A stretch of 64,000 nt of DNA from Paracoccus wurundjeri. Lineage in GTDB: Bacteria > Pseudomonadota > Alphaproteobacteria > Rhodobacterales > Rhodobacteraceae. Both the position numbers and the translations under genes were made by a program. Within the stretch, counting starts at the first letter, position 1; every line of letters begins with the position of its first letter. This document shows positions 44,050 to 52,681 of the stretch, piece after piece. The notes under the pieces were generated by a model. The model did not search any database, was not told where the DNA came from, and was given only the letters and a program-made list of their open reading frames with translations. The stretch is taken from contig NZ_JAUUTZ010000004.1 in the NCBI RefSeq assembly GCF_030678915.1, positions 124,001-188,000 of the forward strand. The letters are read 5' to 3'.

Positions 44050-44063
44050 TGCCAAGGATGGCA
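44050..44063. promoter_or_regulatory. Short inverted repeat upstream of sorA
   Basis: TGCCA-AGGA-TGGCA, a perfect 5-base inverted repeat, lies about 100 bases upstream of the sorA start in the otherwise gene-free 43948-44190 gap. It could be an operator for sulfite-responsive control. The short arms make chance occurrence possible. Confidence 0.25.
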
Positions 44064-44190
44064 AATCATTCGTCTATCGGCAATGCGATAGTTCTGCGGA
44101 ATATGCGGATCTTCTTATGGCAAGAGAACGAATGTTGCGTATCGTCACGCTAACGCAGGCGCAGGTCATCAGAGCAGGGCCGAACTCACC

Positions 44191-44874
44191 TCAACATTTC
44201 CGTGACTGTCCTGCACGGTTAGGGTAATGCGCCGTCCAATGCGCGGTATCGGGCGGTTTGTCCGCAGGATCGAATGCCGCAATCGAGAAGATATCGGCGG
44301 GATTTGTGTCCTCAGCGCGCAGTAGCAGCGCATTCGGCGCCCAATGTCGAAGCCATGCGCCCAGTGTCACGTGATCGCCAGTGGTCGCAAGGTCGAGTTT
44401 GGTCAGCACGATAAGATCCGCCACGGCAAGCTGCCGCCGTGCCGCTTCGAACTGAGCCAGCGTCGCTTCCGCGTTGACCGAGTCGACGCAGGTCACCACG
44501 CCGTTCAGTGAGAAGAGGCGACGGATTTCGGCATCCGTCGCGAAGGCTAAAAGAAGTGGCGCCGGATCCGCGATTCCCGGTGTTTCGATCACGACCCGGG
44601 AAAATGAGGAACCCTTTTCACGATCGGCAGCCCGCGCAAGGGCAAGAAGCCCCTCGCGGATGTCATCCATGACCGAGGGGGGGCTGGCGGAGGCCGAATT
44701 CATGGAATGCTCATTGCACTTATGCAGATGTTGTCCGCCGAATGCCACCTTGTCGAACGCATTCACGATCACCGCGGTATCGCCGAAGCTTTCGTCGGCA
44801 ATCCAGCTTTTCAGCAGGGTGGATTTGCCTGCGCTGCGAAAGCCGGTAAGGATCGTGACAGGGCGCTGGATCAT
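44191..44874 (-). CDS. Shortened G3E (CobW-like) GTPase
   Basis: A 227-residue P-loop GTPase related to CobW/ZigA. Walker A is GFRSAGKST near residue 11, ETPGIADPAPLLLAF matches the G3E E-x-x-G-x-A-x-P motif, and VLTKLDLA is the base-recognition motif (NKxD changed to TKLD). The metal-site CxCC of metallochaperones is missing; the aligned stretch reads HLHKCNEHS, with one cysteine and three histidines. The C-terminal CobW_C domain is also absent. ATG 44874 overlaps the upstream DUF6525 stop (ATGA). As third gene of a Zur-box operon it may handle zinc or partner ZigA, which is an inference. Confidence 0.75.
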   Translation of the reverse strand: MIQRPVTILTGFRSAGKSTLLKSWIADESFGDTAVIVNAFDKVAFGGQHLHKCNEHSMNSASASPPSVMDDIREGLLALARAADREKGSSFSRVVIETPGIADPAPLLLAFATDAEIRRLFSLNGVVTCVDSVNAEATLAQFEAARRQLAVADLIVLTKLDLATTGDHVTLGAWLRHWAPNALLLRAEDTNPADIFSIAAFDPADKPPDTAHWTAHYPNRAGQSRKC

Positions 44875-45245
44875 AAGGATGTCATCGAGGCTGCGGGGTG
44901 ATCTTTTCCCCAGACGCGGCACACATCCTTGCAAAGCTGTTTGCGCTCGATCCGGGTGAGATGAAGATGCATCCTGGTCACATCTCCATCGCAGATCCGA
45001 AGCGCGCGGCGCCAGAGGCGGAGCGCCGATTGCGCCGACCAGGGAAGTGCGGCCTGAGCAAGCCACAGGCGTAGTTCGGCAGGCAGCCGGTCATAGGCTG
45101 CCATCGGGTCACTGACCCGCCGACGGCGTCGAAGGGTGCTTCTGGTGTTGGGGTTTTCCCGCGGTGCCGTCAATTGCCCTGCTTCGCAACCTTGCCGGCA
45201 GCCAGGAGGCGGCTTTCGCGGGATCGCGGAGCCGCGTTTTGTCAT
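44871..45245 (-). CDS. DUF6525-like small protein
   Basis: A 124-residue basic protein. The C-terminal part (from about residue 48) MAAYDRLPAELRLWLAQAAL, then PWSAQSALRLWRRAL, matches my memory of DUF6525 proteins common in Rhodobacterales. The N-terminus is rich in R, K and P and probably unstructured. Function unknown. Start taken at ATG 45245, with AGGCGG upstream and 14 bases after the zigA stop; its own stop overlaps the next start. Being between two GTPase genes behind a Zur box suggests it is expressed under zinc limitation. Confidence 0.65.
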   Translation of the reverse strand: MTKRGSAIPRKPPPGCRQGCEAGQLTAPRENPNTRSTLRRRRRVSDPMAAYDRLPAELRLWLAQAALPWSAQSALRLWRRALRICDGDVTRMHLHLTRIERKQLCKDVCRVWGKDHPAASMTSL

Positions 45246-45259
45246 GTCCGCCTGTGGCA

Positions 45260-46480
45260 TCAGGCGGCCTGCGAAGCGTTTCGCCAGCCGGGGAATGGAT
45301 CCGGCAGATCCGCCCATTGATGCGGTACGAATTCGCTCTCGTCTCCAATCAGGGAGGAATCCAGTGCGGCGGTAATGGCCGTCTGGTCCATTCCAGAGCC
45401 GATGAAGACCAGTTCCTGGCGGCGGTCGCCGAAAGGTTCAAGCCAGTTCCGCTTCAGATATTCGATCGCCTGGGGATGATTGGGCCAACGATCTATCGGC
45501 ACCGTCGCCCACCACATTCCCATCGGCCTGACGCTGCTGAGCGCGCCGGCAAGCGAAAATTCCGCCAGCCAGTCGGGCCGCGTCGCAATCCAGAAATGCC
45601 CTTTGGCGCGAATAACGCCGGGCAAGGGGCCGTTCAGCACATCGTGGATTTTCTGTGGATGGAATGGACGGCGCGCCCGGTAGACGAAGGATGAAACGCC
45701 ATATTCCTCGGTCTCGGGGATATGGTCCGAAAAACCATAAAGCTCCTTTGCCCACATTGGATGCAGATGGGCCTTGTCGAAATCGAAAAGCCCGGTGTCG
45801 AAGATGCGATCCTGCGGGACATGCCCGTAATCGGTCTCGATGATCCGGGCGTCGGGATTGAGCGAGGTGACGATCTTGCGCGCCGCATCAAGTTTTCCGG
45901 GACCGGCATCGCTGATCTTGTTGAGCACCACCACATCGGCGAATTCGATCTGGTCAACCAGCAGATGCACCAATGTCCGGTCGTCTTCCTCTCCCAGGCT
46001 TTCGCCTCTGTCGCGGATGAAGTCGTGACTGGAATAGTCCCGAAGCAGATTAACCGTATCCACCACGGTGACCATCGTATCGAGCCGGGCAACATCCGAC
46101 AGGCTTTCGCCGTTTTCGTCGCGGAACTCGAATGTCGCGGCAACGGGCAAGGGTTCTGCGATGCCCGTTCCTTCTATCAGCAGATAGTCGAAGCGTTTCT
46201 CGCCGGCGAGTCGCCGGACCTCTTGCAGCAGGTCGTCGCGCAGCGTGCAGCAGATGCAGCCATTCGACATCTCGACCAATTTTTCTTCGGTATGGCTAAG
46301 ATCGGCACCGCCCCCGCGCACGAGATCGGCATCGATATTCACCTCGGACATGTCATTGACGATGACCGCGACACGCCGGCCTTCGCGATTGTTCAGCACA
46401 TCGTTCAGGAGGGTGGTCTTTCCGGCGCCAAGAAAGCCCGACAAGACTGTGACCGGCAGGCGCGTATCCTTGTTTGGCAT
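45260..46480 (-). CDS. zigA: Zinc-related COG0523 GTPase (ZigA/YeiR-type metallochaperone)
   Basis: A 406-residue G3E GTPase. Walker A is [12 protein letters not shown] near residue 15, the metal-binding CxCC is in [12 protein letters not shown] near residue 73, and the E-x-x-G-x-A-x-P motif is in [15 protein letters not shown] in VVVLNKISD gives base recognition. The C-terminal CobW_C domain spans about 260-380, ending in FVFIG- and PDPFPGW-type sequence. COG0523 proteins of this kind deliver zinc to client enzymes when zinc is scarce. A good AAGGAGAG site precedes ATG 46480, and a Zur-like palindrome lies 16 bases further upstream. First gene of a three-gene operon. Confidence 0.87.
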   Translation of the reverse strand: MPNKDTRLPVTVLSGFLGAGKTTLLNDVLNNREGRRVAVIVNDMSEVNIDADLVRGGGADLSHTEEKLVEMSNGCICCTLRDDLLQEVRRLAGEKRFDYLLIEGTGIAEPLPVAATFEFRDENGESLSDVARLDTMVTVVDTVNLLRDYSSHDFIRDRGESLGEEDDRTLVHLLVDQIEFADVVVLNKISDAGPGKLDAARKIVTSLNPDARIIETDYGHVPQDRIFDTGLFDFDKAHLHPMWAKELYGFSDHIPETEEYGVSSFVYRARRPFHPQKIHDVLNGPLPGVIRAKGHFWIATRPDWLAEFSLAGALSSVRPMGMWWATVPIDRWPNHPQAIEYLKRNWLEPFGDRRQELVFIGSGMDQTAITAALDSSLIGDESEFVPHQWADLPDPFPGWRNASQAA

Positions 46481-46495
46481 ATTTCTCTCCTTGAA

Positions 46496-46512
46496 ATGTT
46501 ATATCATAACAT
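46496..46512 (-). promoter_or_regulatory. Zur-box-like palindrome
   Basis: A 17-base perfect palindrome built on TGTTAT-ATC-ATAACA (46497-46511), extended by one A/T pair each side. It closely resembles the zinc uptake regulator box of alphaproteobacteria (GTTATA-x-TATAAC type). It lies 16 bases upstream of the zigA start, overlapping the expected promoter, as for a repressor that releases the operon when zinc is low. Confidence 0.75.
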
Positions 46513-46714
46513 ATTAGGGGTGATCCATGGATGCCGCAAGGCGGTTTCTTCATCATAGGTAAACGATTTTGCGAGGGGCCCGATTTCATGGACAACCATT
46601 GCCGCGATTCATGGCCCCGGCTGCATCTTCATGGCATGCCGAAGCGACTGCCATTCAGTCAAGGAAGCCCACGCAAACGCTATCCGGAACGCCTCGCTGA
46701 AAACGGGAACAGGC

Positions 46715-46822
46715 ATGCGTGATTTACGAGTTTTGATCGCTGCCCTTGCAAGCGTGGTCATCCATACCTACGTCCTTGCCGTAACCCGCCGGCAGCGACA
46801 ACAGAACAAACGGGCATGCTGA
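46715..46822 (+). CDS. Possible 35-residue single-helix membrane protein
   Basis: A short open frame beginning MRDLRVLIAALASVVIHTYV and ending in a basic tail (RRQRQQNKRAC). It would form one membrane helix with a positive cytoplasmic end. Its stop overlaps the start of the next gene by seven bases (ATGCTGA), which suggests coupling. The ribosome-binding site is weak (GGGAACAGGC) and there is no recognised family, so it may be chance. Confidence 0.3.
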   Translation: MRDLRVLIAALASVVIHTYVLAVTRRQRQQNKRAC

Positions 46823-47355
46823 CGATGCGATTCCTGCTGATATTTCATTCCGAGCTGGCTGATCAATGGCGCTGCTTCGATACTGCACATCTTCCCGCGT
46901 TTCGTTCGGGGCGCGTAGAGGATCTGCCCGCGGCCCTGCGGGCTGCCCCGGCGCAGGTCATGCGCTGGATGCTTGGGCGCTACGAAATCTCGGATGATCT
47001 TATACCTGTGCCGGAACGCTCGAACCATGGGGTGGGGCGGGATGGTGTGATCTCGGTTTACGCTCTGGATCCCAATCAAGCCGTCATCGATCTTGAAAAC
47101 GAATATCTTGGCGCCTGGCTTGAGATGTTCCTGCATGAGAACCGGCCGCTTGGTTATATCGCCGCCCGAAAGGCGCGGGTCTTGCCGACTGCGGACGTGA
47201 TGACCCCGCTGGAAGAGCGCGCGGCACGGCCTTTGCATAGCGATGACGCGGCCTGCCGCCAGACGGTGGATAGGATCACCGAACACCAGCATTCGCTGGA
47301 CGAGTTGCGCAATCTTGACATCGAAGGCCCAAACCATCTGAGGGAGAGGGCCTGA
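46816..47355 (+). CDS. Hypothetical protein
   Basis: A 179-residue acidic, soluble-looking protein that I do not recognise. It starts MRFLLIFHSELADQWRCFD after an optional three-residue extension (ATG 46816 or 46825). It has RVEDLPAALRAAPAQVMRWM and a C-terminal half rich in E, D and R. No signal peptide or membrane helix is evident. Composition and codon use look coding, while the overlapping minus-strand frame (46768-47442) looks like a shadow. Located alone between the zinc operon and a LysR gene. Confidence 0.55.
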   Translation: MLTMRFLLIFHSELADQWRCFDTAHLPAFRSGRVEDLPAALRAAPAQVMRWMLGRYEISDDLIPVPERSNHGVGRDGVISVYALDPNQAVIDLENEYLGAWLEMFLHENRPLGYIAARKARVLPTADVMTPLEERAARPLHSDDAACRQTVDRITEHQHSLDELRNLDIEGPNHLRERA

Positions 47356-47516
47356 CAACGGTCGTGGTGCCAACGCAATGCAAAAGCCAATTGCATGAGT
47401 TCCGGATCGGTGGCCTGATCCGGAATAACCTTGCCGATTCATTGCCGCACCATCCTGTCTATTCCAACGACAGTCCTGTCCGTCGATCAGACATAGCTAC
47501 GCGATAGAGTTTTTTC

Positions 47517-48422
47517 TTAAGAATCAAGGCGCATGCGGCTCATTTCCTTGGCGAGCATATCGCACATCAGCCGCTTGGCGGTATCAACGGCGCTTGTGGC
47601 CGAGACAAAAATCCCGACCCGGATATTGGCGAGCATCTCCTGCATCAGCGGAACGAATTCCAGATCGCCGCGCTCCACTTCGTCATAGAAACCGATTTTT
47701 GTGTAAAGCCCGATACCGCGGTTGGCGAGGATCATCTCTTTCGCGAGAAACAGGGTATTCGTGAAAATATGCGTGGATAACGGCGTGACCAAGGTCGCGA
47801 TCGCCTGATCGATGATCGATTTGCCGCCCCGGGCGTCGATGGTTCGGACCAGCCGGTAATGAGAGATATCATCGACCGTGACACTGGCGCGCCCGGCAAG
47901 GGGATGGTCAGGTCGTACCAGCACGCCGAAAGGCGCCGATTTTTCCGACAACAGCCTGATATCGGGATGTTGAGAGAAGGTGAAGGCAATGCCGATCTCG
48001 GCTGTTCCTTCGGCCACTTGCTGAACCACGTCTTCCGGTTGGGCCGTTGTGACAGAAATAGAAATATCCGGGTAGATTTTGCCGAATTCGATCATCGCGC
48101 GGGGCAGGCAGCCGACCGCGATGGAATCGATGGTGTGGATGTTGATATGGCCGGTACGCAGGTCCCGCATATCATCGATCAGGATCTTCATACGTTCGTA
48201 ATCGTGCAGCACCTTGCGGCAATGCTCGAGCAGAATCGTCCCTACCGAAGTTAATTCTACGCCCTCGGGCGTGCGATCGAACAGCGATACGCCCAGCCTG
48301 TCCTCGACACTGAGGATCTTGCGATTGACCGAGGTCGAAGACACGTTCAGCAGAAGCGCCGCCTTGCGGATCGATTTTTGTCTGGCGACTTCGTCAAAAT
48401 ATTTCAGGAAGATGGAATGCAT
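47517..48422 (-). CDS. LysR-family regulator
   Basis: A 301-residue LysR regulator. The helix-turn-helix begins FLKYFDEVARQKSIRKAALL and has VSSTSVNRKILSVEDRLGVSLF. The effector domain starts near residue 92 with GHINIHTIDSIAVG, and has TAEIGIAFTFSQHPD. ATG 48422 is preceded by GGAGG. It is divergent from the ABC transporter/FAD/CoA operon at 48566 across a 143-base gap, the usual arrangement for a LysR activator and its target. Confidence 0.9.
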   Translation of the reverse strand: MHSIFLKYFDEVARQKSIRKAALLLNVSSTSVNRKILSVEDRLGVSLFDRTPEGVELTSVGTILLEHCRKVLHDYERMKILIDDMRDLRTGHINIHTIDSIAVGCLPRAMIEFGKIYPDISISVTTAQPEDVVQQVAEGTAEIGIAFTFSQHPDIRLLSEKSAPFGVLVRPDHPLAGRASVTVDDISHYRLVRTIDARGGKSIIDQAIATLVTPLSTHIFTNTLFLAKEMILANRGIGLYTKIGFYDEVERGDLEFVPLMQEMLANIRVGIFVSATSAVDTAKRLMCDMLAKEMSRMRLDS

Positions 48423-48565
48423 CGCAACCTCCGGATGGGTGGTGCAAAAACCGCACCACTGTTGGCCGATCTTTCTTCTACCTGCATCACCGTCCCGGCG
48501 ATAGAGTGGAATAACATAAGGTCGAACCAAGGGCCGCTTTCCTATCCCCAGCAGGAGAAATGCAA

Positions 48566-49609
48566 ATGACGAGATATATGTTGGACGGGTTGTCCCGCCG
48601 CAATCTGTTGCGAAACATGGGGGTTGCCGCAGGCGCAGCCTTTACCGGTTCTGTTGTCGGAATCGGCCGCGTATGGGGCGCCGACACCTTCGCTGTAACG
48701 CTGCAACTGGGCTGGCTGGCAGGTAACGGAATTCTGGGCGAAATCGCGGCTGACGAACAGGGATTCTTTGCCGAAGAAGGTCTGACGCTGGAGGTCGTGC
48801 CGGGCGGGCCGAATATCGACGGCGTTGCCTCGGTCGCGTCGGGGCGGGCGAATCTGGGCTCGATCAGTTCCAGCCCGTCCCTGATGCTGGCGCGCTCGCA
48901 GGGATTGCCGGTCAAATGCATCGCTGCGGGCTATCAGCAGCACCCATTCACCTATTTCTCGCTGGAAAAGAACCCGGTCCGCGAACCGAAGGATCTGATC
49001 GGCAAGACCGTGGCGACCAACGGCACCGCGCGTATCCTGCTTCAGGCGCTGCTGGCGGCGAATGACATCTCTGAAGATCAGGTCGAAGTGCTGGTCATGG
49101 GGGCTGACATGTCGCCGTTATTGACCGGGCAGGCCGATGTCGTGACCGGCTGGAAGACGAATACCAGCGCCCTGTCGGTACTGGGCGAGGACCGGGTGGA
49201 TATGACCTTATGGGATGCCGGGATCCAGCTTTATGCTAATCCCTACTACGTCACGGACAGTTCGCTTGAGCAGCATCCCGAGCAGGTGCGTGGCATGCTG
49301 CGGGCCATCGCCCGTGGCTGGGGCTGGGTTCATGACAATCCGGAAGCGGCGGTGGATATTCTTGTCGGGCGCTATCCCAATCTCGACCGCGAAAGCGAAC
49401 TGGCGGCGGTCGGCGCGGTGATAGATTTCAGCTTCGGCGATGCGACGGTCGCCAGCGGGTGGGGGGCCATGACCCGCGAAAACTGGCAAGCGCAGATCGA
49501 CATCTACGATCGCCTTGGGCAGTTCGAGAACGGCGCTCCTGCTGTGGACGACGTCATGACCCTGTCGGTGCTGGAGGATATTTCCCCGGCGCGGCCAACC
49601 TACGGGTGA
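48566..49609 (+). CDS. Taurine/nitrate-type ABC transporter, substrate-binding protein
   Basis: A 347-residue SsuA/TauA/NMT1-like binding protein. The leader [18 protein letters not shown] has a twin-arginine motif, so Tat export is likely. The mature part has [28 protein letters not shown], the typical opening, and [24 protein letters not shown]. Start taken at ATG 48566, seven bases after AGGAGA; ATG 48560 is also in frame. With the ATPase and permease that follow it forms a three-part importer. The class takes up sulfonates, nitrate, thiamine precursors, aromatic acids and others, so the ligand is open. Confidence 0.88.
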   Translation: MTRYMLDGLSRRNLLRNMGVAAGAAFTGSVVGIGRVWGADTFAVTLQLGWLAGNGILGEIAADEQGFFAEEGLTLEVVPGGPNIDGVASVASGRANLGSISSSPSLMLARSQGLPVKCIAAGYQQHPFTYFSLEKNPVREPKDLIGKTVATNGTARILLQALLAANDISEDQVEVLVMGADMSPLLTGQADVVTGWKTNTSALSVLGEDRVDMTLWDAGIQLYANPYYVTDSSLEQHPEQVRGMLRAIARGWGWVHDNPEAAVDILVGRYPNLDRESELAAVGAVIDFSFGDATVASGWGAMTRENWQAQIDIYDRLGQFENGAPAVDDVMTLSVLEDISPARPTYG

Positions 49610-49614
49610 AAGAA

Positions 49615-50427
49615 ATGATGGAAACGAAAGAGTCATTGACCGGAGCCCCCGTGACCGTTCCTCATGGCGGGTCTGCCGCTACTTTGAAGGCTGCGTCGGT
49701 CTGTTTCGGCAGCTTCACCGCCATCGACAAGCTGGATCTTGAGATTGAGGCAGGTTCTTTCTACACGATCCTCGGTCCGTCCGGTTGCGGCAAATCCACC
49801 ATGCTGCGGCTGGTATCCGATCTGATTCCCGCCGCCGCAGGCGAGGTGTCTATCTTCGGGAAGACAACAGAAGAAGCCCGGTTGGCCCGTGAATTCGCCT
49901 TTGTTTTTCAGGACGCGGCGCTGCTACCCTGGCGTTCTGCTTTGAAGAATGTTGAATTGCCGCTGGAAATCGGCCGCAAACGCAATATCGATATCCCGAC
50001 GGGGCCCCGCAACCCGCGGGAATTGCTGGAACTCGTAGGCCTCAAAGGCCGCGAGAATGCATTGCCGCACGAACTGTCGGGCGGAATGCGGCAGCGTGTC
50101 GCCATTGCGCGGGCGCTGGTCTGCCAGCCGAAGCTGCTGCTGATGGATGAGCCCTTTGGCGCTTTGGATGAGATGACCCGGGACCGTCTGAATCTTCAGT
50201 TGCTGGACATCTGGCGCGAGACGGGCACCACGATCCTGTTCGTCACCCATTCGATTTCCGAGGCGGTGTTCCTTGGCCAGAAGGTCGTGATGTTGCGCGC
50301 GAATCCGGGCCGGCTGCGCCAGATCGTCGATATAGAACTGCCTGAGCCACGCGAAACCAAACTGCGCGATACACCGGAATTCACCCGTTACTGCGGATAT
50401 CTGCGCGATTTGCTGGAGACCTGTTGA
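49615..50427 (+). CDS. Taurine/nitrate-type ABC transporter, ATP-binding protein
   Basis: A 270-residue SsuB/TauB-type ATPase. Walker [10 protein letters not shown] is near residue 58, the Q-loop in [12 protein letters not shown], the signature LSGGMRQR near 152 and Walker [17 protein letters not shown], which is characteristic of this subfamily. It begins five bases after the binding-protein stop (ATG 49615 or 49618), and its stop overlaps the permease ATG. Confidence 0.92.
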   Translation: MMETKESLTGAPVTVPHGGSAATLKAASVCFGSFTAIDKLDLEIEAGSFYTILGPSGCGKSTMLRLVSDLIPAAAGEVSIFGKTTEEARLAREFAFVFQDAALLPWRSALKNVELPLEIGRKRNIDIPTGPRNPRELLELVGLKGRENALPHELSGGMRQRVAIARALVCQPKLLLMDEPFGALDEMTRDRLNLQLLDIWRETGTTILFVTHSISEAVFLGQKVVMLRANPGRLRQIVDIELPEPRETKLRDTPEFTRYCGYLRDLLETC

Positions 50428-51230
50428 TGGCTGTTGTCGAAACCGTATCCGTTCCTGATCCTGTTGCCGATGCCCGCGCGGCGGCGCGGCGGGAAAAAAC
50501 CATGACCGCCGCCGTGCCGATCGCGACTGCCGCCGCGCTGATCCTGTTGTGGGAAGTCGGCGTAAGGGGGTTCGGTGTGCCGACCTATATCGCCCCGGCG
50601 CCATCGGCGGTGGCAGCGACCTTCGTGGACAAGTTTCCAGTGCTGATGCAGAATTTCTGGCCGACTTTCGTGGAAAGCGTGGCCGGTTTCGCTGTGGGTA
50701 ATCTGGCCGCAATTCTGATCGCCGTCACTTTCGTGCATTCGCGGCATATGGAACGCGCTTTCTTTCCCATCGCCGTGTTTGTCAATACGATCCCGATCCT
50801 GGCGATTGCGCCTGTGCTTGTGCTGATCCTCGGGCCGGGCATAACCGCGAAAGTGGTGATCGCCGCGTTGATCTGTTTCTTCCCGACGCTGGTCAACATG
50901 GTGCGGGGCCTGCAATCGGTCAGTCCGCAAACGCTCGAACTGGCGCGGATCCTTTCGGCCTCGAAATCCGAGATTTTCTGGAAGATGCGCCTTCCATCCT
51001 CGCTGCCATTCCTGTTCTCGGCGTTGAAAATTTCGGCGACAACCTCGGTCATTGGCGCGATCGTCGGTGAATGGGTGGGCGCGGATCTGGGCTTGGGAGC
51101 ATTGATCATCGACGCGACCTTCAATTTCAACTCGCCGCTGCTTTACGCGACCGTGTTCATGTCTTCCGGCCTGTCGGTGCTGATGTTCGCACTGGTGACA
51201 TTGGCCGAGCGCCGGATCGTGCGCTGGTAG
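50427..51230 (+). CDS. Taurine/nitrate-type ABC transporter, permease
   Basis: A 267-residue SsuC/TauC-type permease with about six membrane helices. The N-terminal LLWEVGVRGFGVPTYIAPAP, the loop SPQTLELARILSASKSEIFWK and the segment GAIVGEWVGADLGLGALI are family hallmarks. ATG 50427 shares its first base with the ATPase stop. A 75-base gap leads to the FAD oxidoreductase. Confidence 0.92.
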   Translation: MAVVETVSVPDPVADARAAARREKTMTAAVPIATAAALILLWEVGVRGFGVPTYIAPAPSAVAATFVDKFPVLMQNFWPTFVESVAGFAVGNLAAILIAVTFVHSRHMERAFFPIAVFVNTIPILAIAPVLVLILGPGITAKVVIAALICFFPTLVNMVRGLQSVSPQTLELARILSASKSEIFWKMRLPSSLPFLFSALKISATTSVIGAIVGEWVGADLGLGALIIDATFNFNSPLLYATVFMSSGLSVLMFALVTLAERRIVRW

Positions 51231-51305
51231 CCTAAGAGATTCATTTTCAGGAAAACGGCGCCCGGTGCCGATATCGCCGTGGCGCGACAGGAGGAGTTTG
51301 TCCAA

Positions 51306-52670
51306 ATGACCGACCGTATCAAGGATTTCGTCATGTCCGGCGCGAGCCAGGTGCCGGTGGTTTCCGACACGGATGTTCTGGTGATCGGTGCGGGTCCGGC
51401 GGGATTATCCGCCGCCGTCTCGGCCGCCCGCAACGGAGTTCGGGTGACGCTGGTGGAACGCTATCACCATCTGGGCGGCATGGCGTCCGGGGGGATGGTG
51501 CTGGTGCTGGATGACATGGTGAATGACGGCAGCGAGATCGTCACCACCGGCATCGTCAGCGAATTCGTCGAGCGGATGCAGCGGCAGGATGCCGCGATCT
51601 TTCCGCCACCTGAAGACTGCCTGACCAATTGGGAGATGTGGCAGAAATGGTCCCGCTGGGGCTGCATCGATTTCCACAAACAGGGCATGCCGCAACCGAT
51701 CATCCATGCAGTGGCCTTTGATCCCGATGCATGGAAGCGTGTCAGCCTCGATCTGGTGCAGGAGGCGGGGGTCGAGCTGCGCACGCATAGCTGGTTTTCC
51801 GAAGCTCTGGTCGAGGACAGCCGGGTGACGGGGGTAATCGTTCAGACCAAGCTAGGCAGGCAGGCGATCCGGGCGAAAATGCTGGTGGATGCTTCGGGCG
51901 ATCTGGATGTGGCCTCGTCTGCCGGAGCATCCTTTGCGACCGGGCAGTTCATCGTCACAACGGTTTTCCGGCTGATGGATGTCGACACCGGGAAGGCCGA
52001 AGCCTTCGAATACGAAAACCCAGAAGAATACAAGAAACTCGACCGGCAGGCCCGGCGGATCATCGGCGGGGCCTGGGGGATGTGGTGGCTGAAGACGCCG
52101 CTGCCCGGTGTGGTCTGGTGCAACTGTCCGCATATGCCCGGTTTCGACGGTCTGTCGCCCGAACATATGGTCGAGGCCGAGTATGAAGGCCGCCGCCGCA
52201 TGATGGCCTTGCTGGAATTTGCCCGTGAAAACCTGCCCGGTTTCGAGAACGCCAGAATGCTGGGCGCGGCCGAGCAGATGGGCATCCGGCAGACACGACT
52301 TTTGCAGGGCGAATATGTCGTCACCAAGGACGATGTGAAGAAACGCCGTCACTTCGCCGACAGCGTTTGTCGCGGCAGGGATTATTACACGCCGTATCGC
52401 GCGTTGCTTCCCAAGGGGATCGACAATCTGATCGTCGCGGGTCGGCATTATTCCGTGGAAAGCGAGGCGCAAAAGCAGTCCCGCGAAATTCCGCCCTGCA
52501 TGGCTCAGGGCGAGGCGGCAGGCATCGCCGTCACCAAGGCGCTGGAGGCGGGATGCGCGCTGCGCGATGTCGATGTGACCGCAATCCAGAAGCAGATGCG
52601 CGCGCAGGGTGCTGATCCGGGGGACGTGCCCTCGGTCAATGCGCTGATTGACGAACGAGTGGACGCGTGA
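51306..52670 (+). CDS. FAD-dependent oxidoreductase (FAD_oxidored family)
   Basis: A 454-residue flavoprotein. The FAD motif DVLVIGAGPAGLSAAVSAARNG lies at about residues 23-44, followed by GGMASGGMVLVL. DASGDLDVASSAGASFATG is the mid-domain FAD-contacting block of this family. The C-terminal IDNLIVAGRHYSVES and MAQGEAAGIAV complete it. Such proteins dehydrogenate small acids or serve in larger redox complexes. GGAGGAG precedes the start. The downstream 7Fe ferredoxin could accept its electrons. The substrate is unknown; its position between an importer and CoA genes suggests the first oxidation step of the imported compound. Confidence 0.82.
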   Translation: MTDRIKDFVMSGASQVPVVSDTDVLVIGAGPAGLSAAVSAARNGVRVTLVERYHHLGGMASGGMVLVLDDMVNDGSEIVTTGIVSEFVERMQRQDAAIFPPPEDCLTNWEMWQKWSRWGCIDFHKQGMPQPIIHAVAFDPDAWKRVSLDLVQEAGVELRTHSWFSEALVEDSRVTGVIVQTKLGRQAIRAKMLVDASGDLDVASSAGASFATGQFIVTTVFRLMDVDTGKAEAFEYENPEEYKKLDRQARRIIGGAWGMWWLKTPLPGVVWCNCPHMPGFDGLSPEHMVEAEYEGRRRMMALLEFARENLPGFENARMLGAAEQMGIRQTRLLQGEYVVTKDDVKKRRHFADSVCRGRDYYTPYRALLPKGIDNLIVAGRHYSVESEAQKQSREIPPCMAQGEAAGIAVTKALEAGCALRDVDVTAIQKQMRAQGADPGDVPSVNALIDERVDA

Positions 52671-52681
52671 AGGAGGATAAG

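Noticed and set aside
46768-47442. 224-residue open frame on the minus strand
   Set aside because: Overlaps the plus-strand hypothetical gene 46816-47355, and its basic, cysteine- and histidine-rich sequence looks like a shadow.
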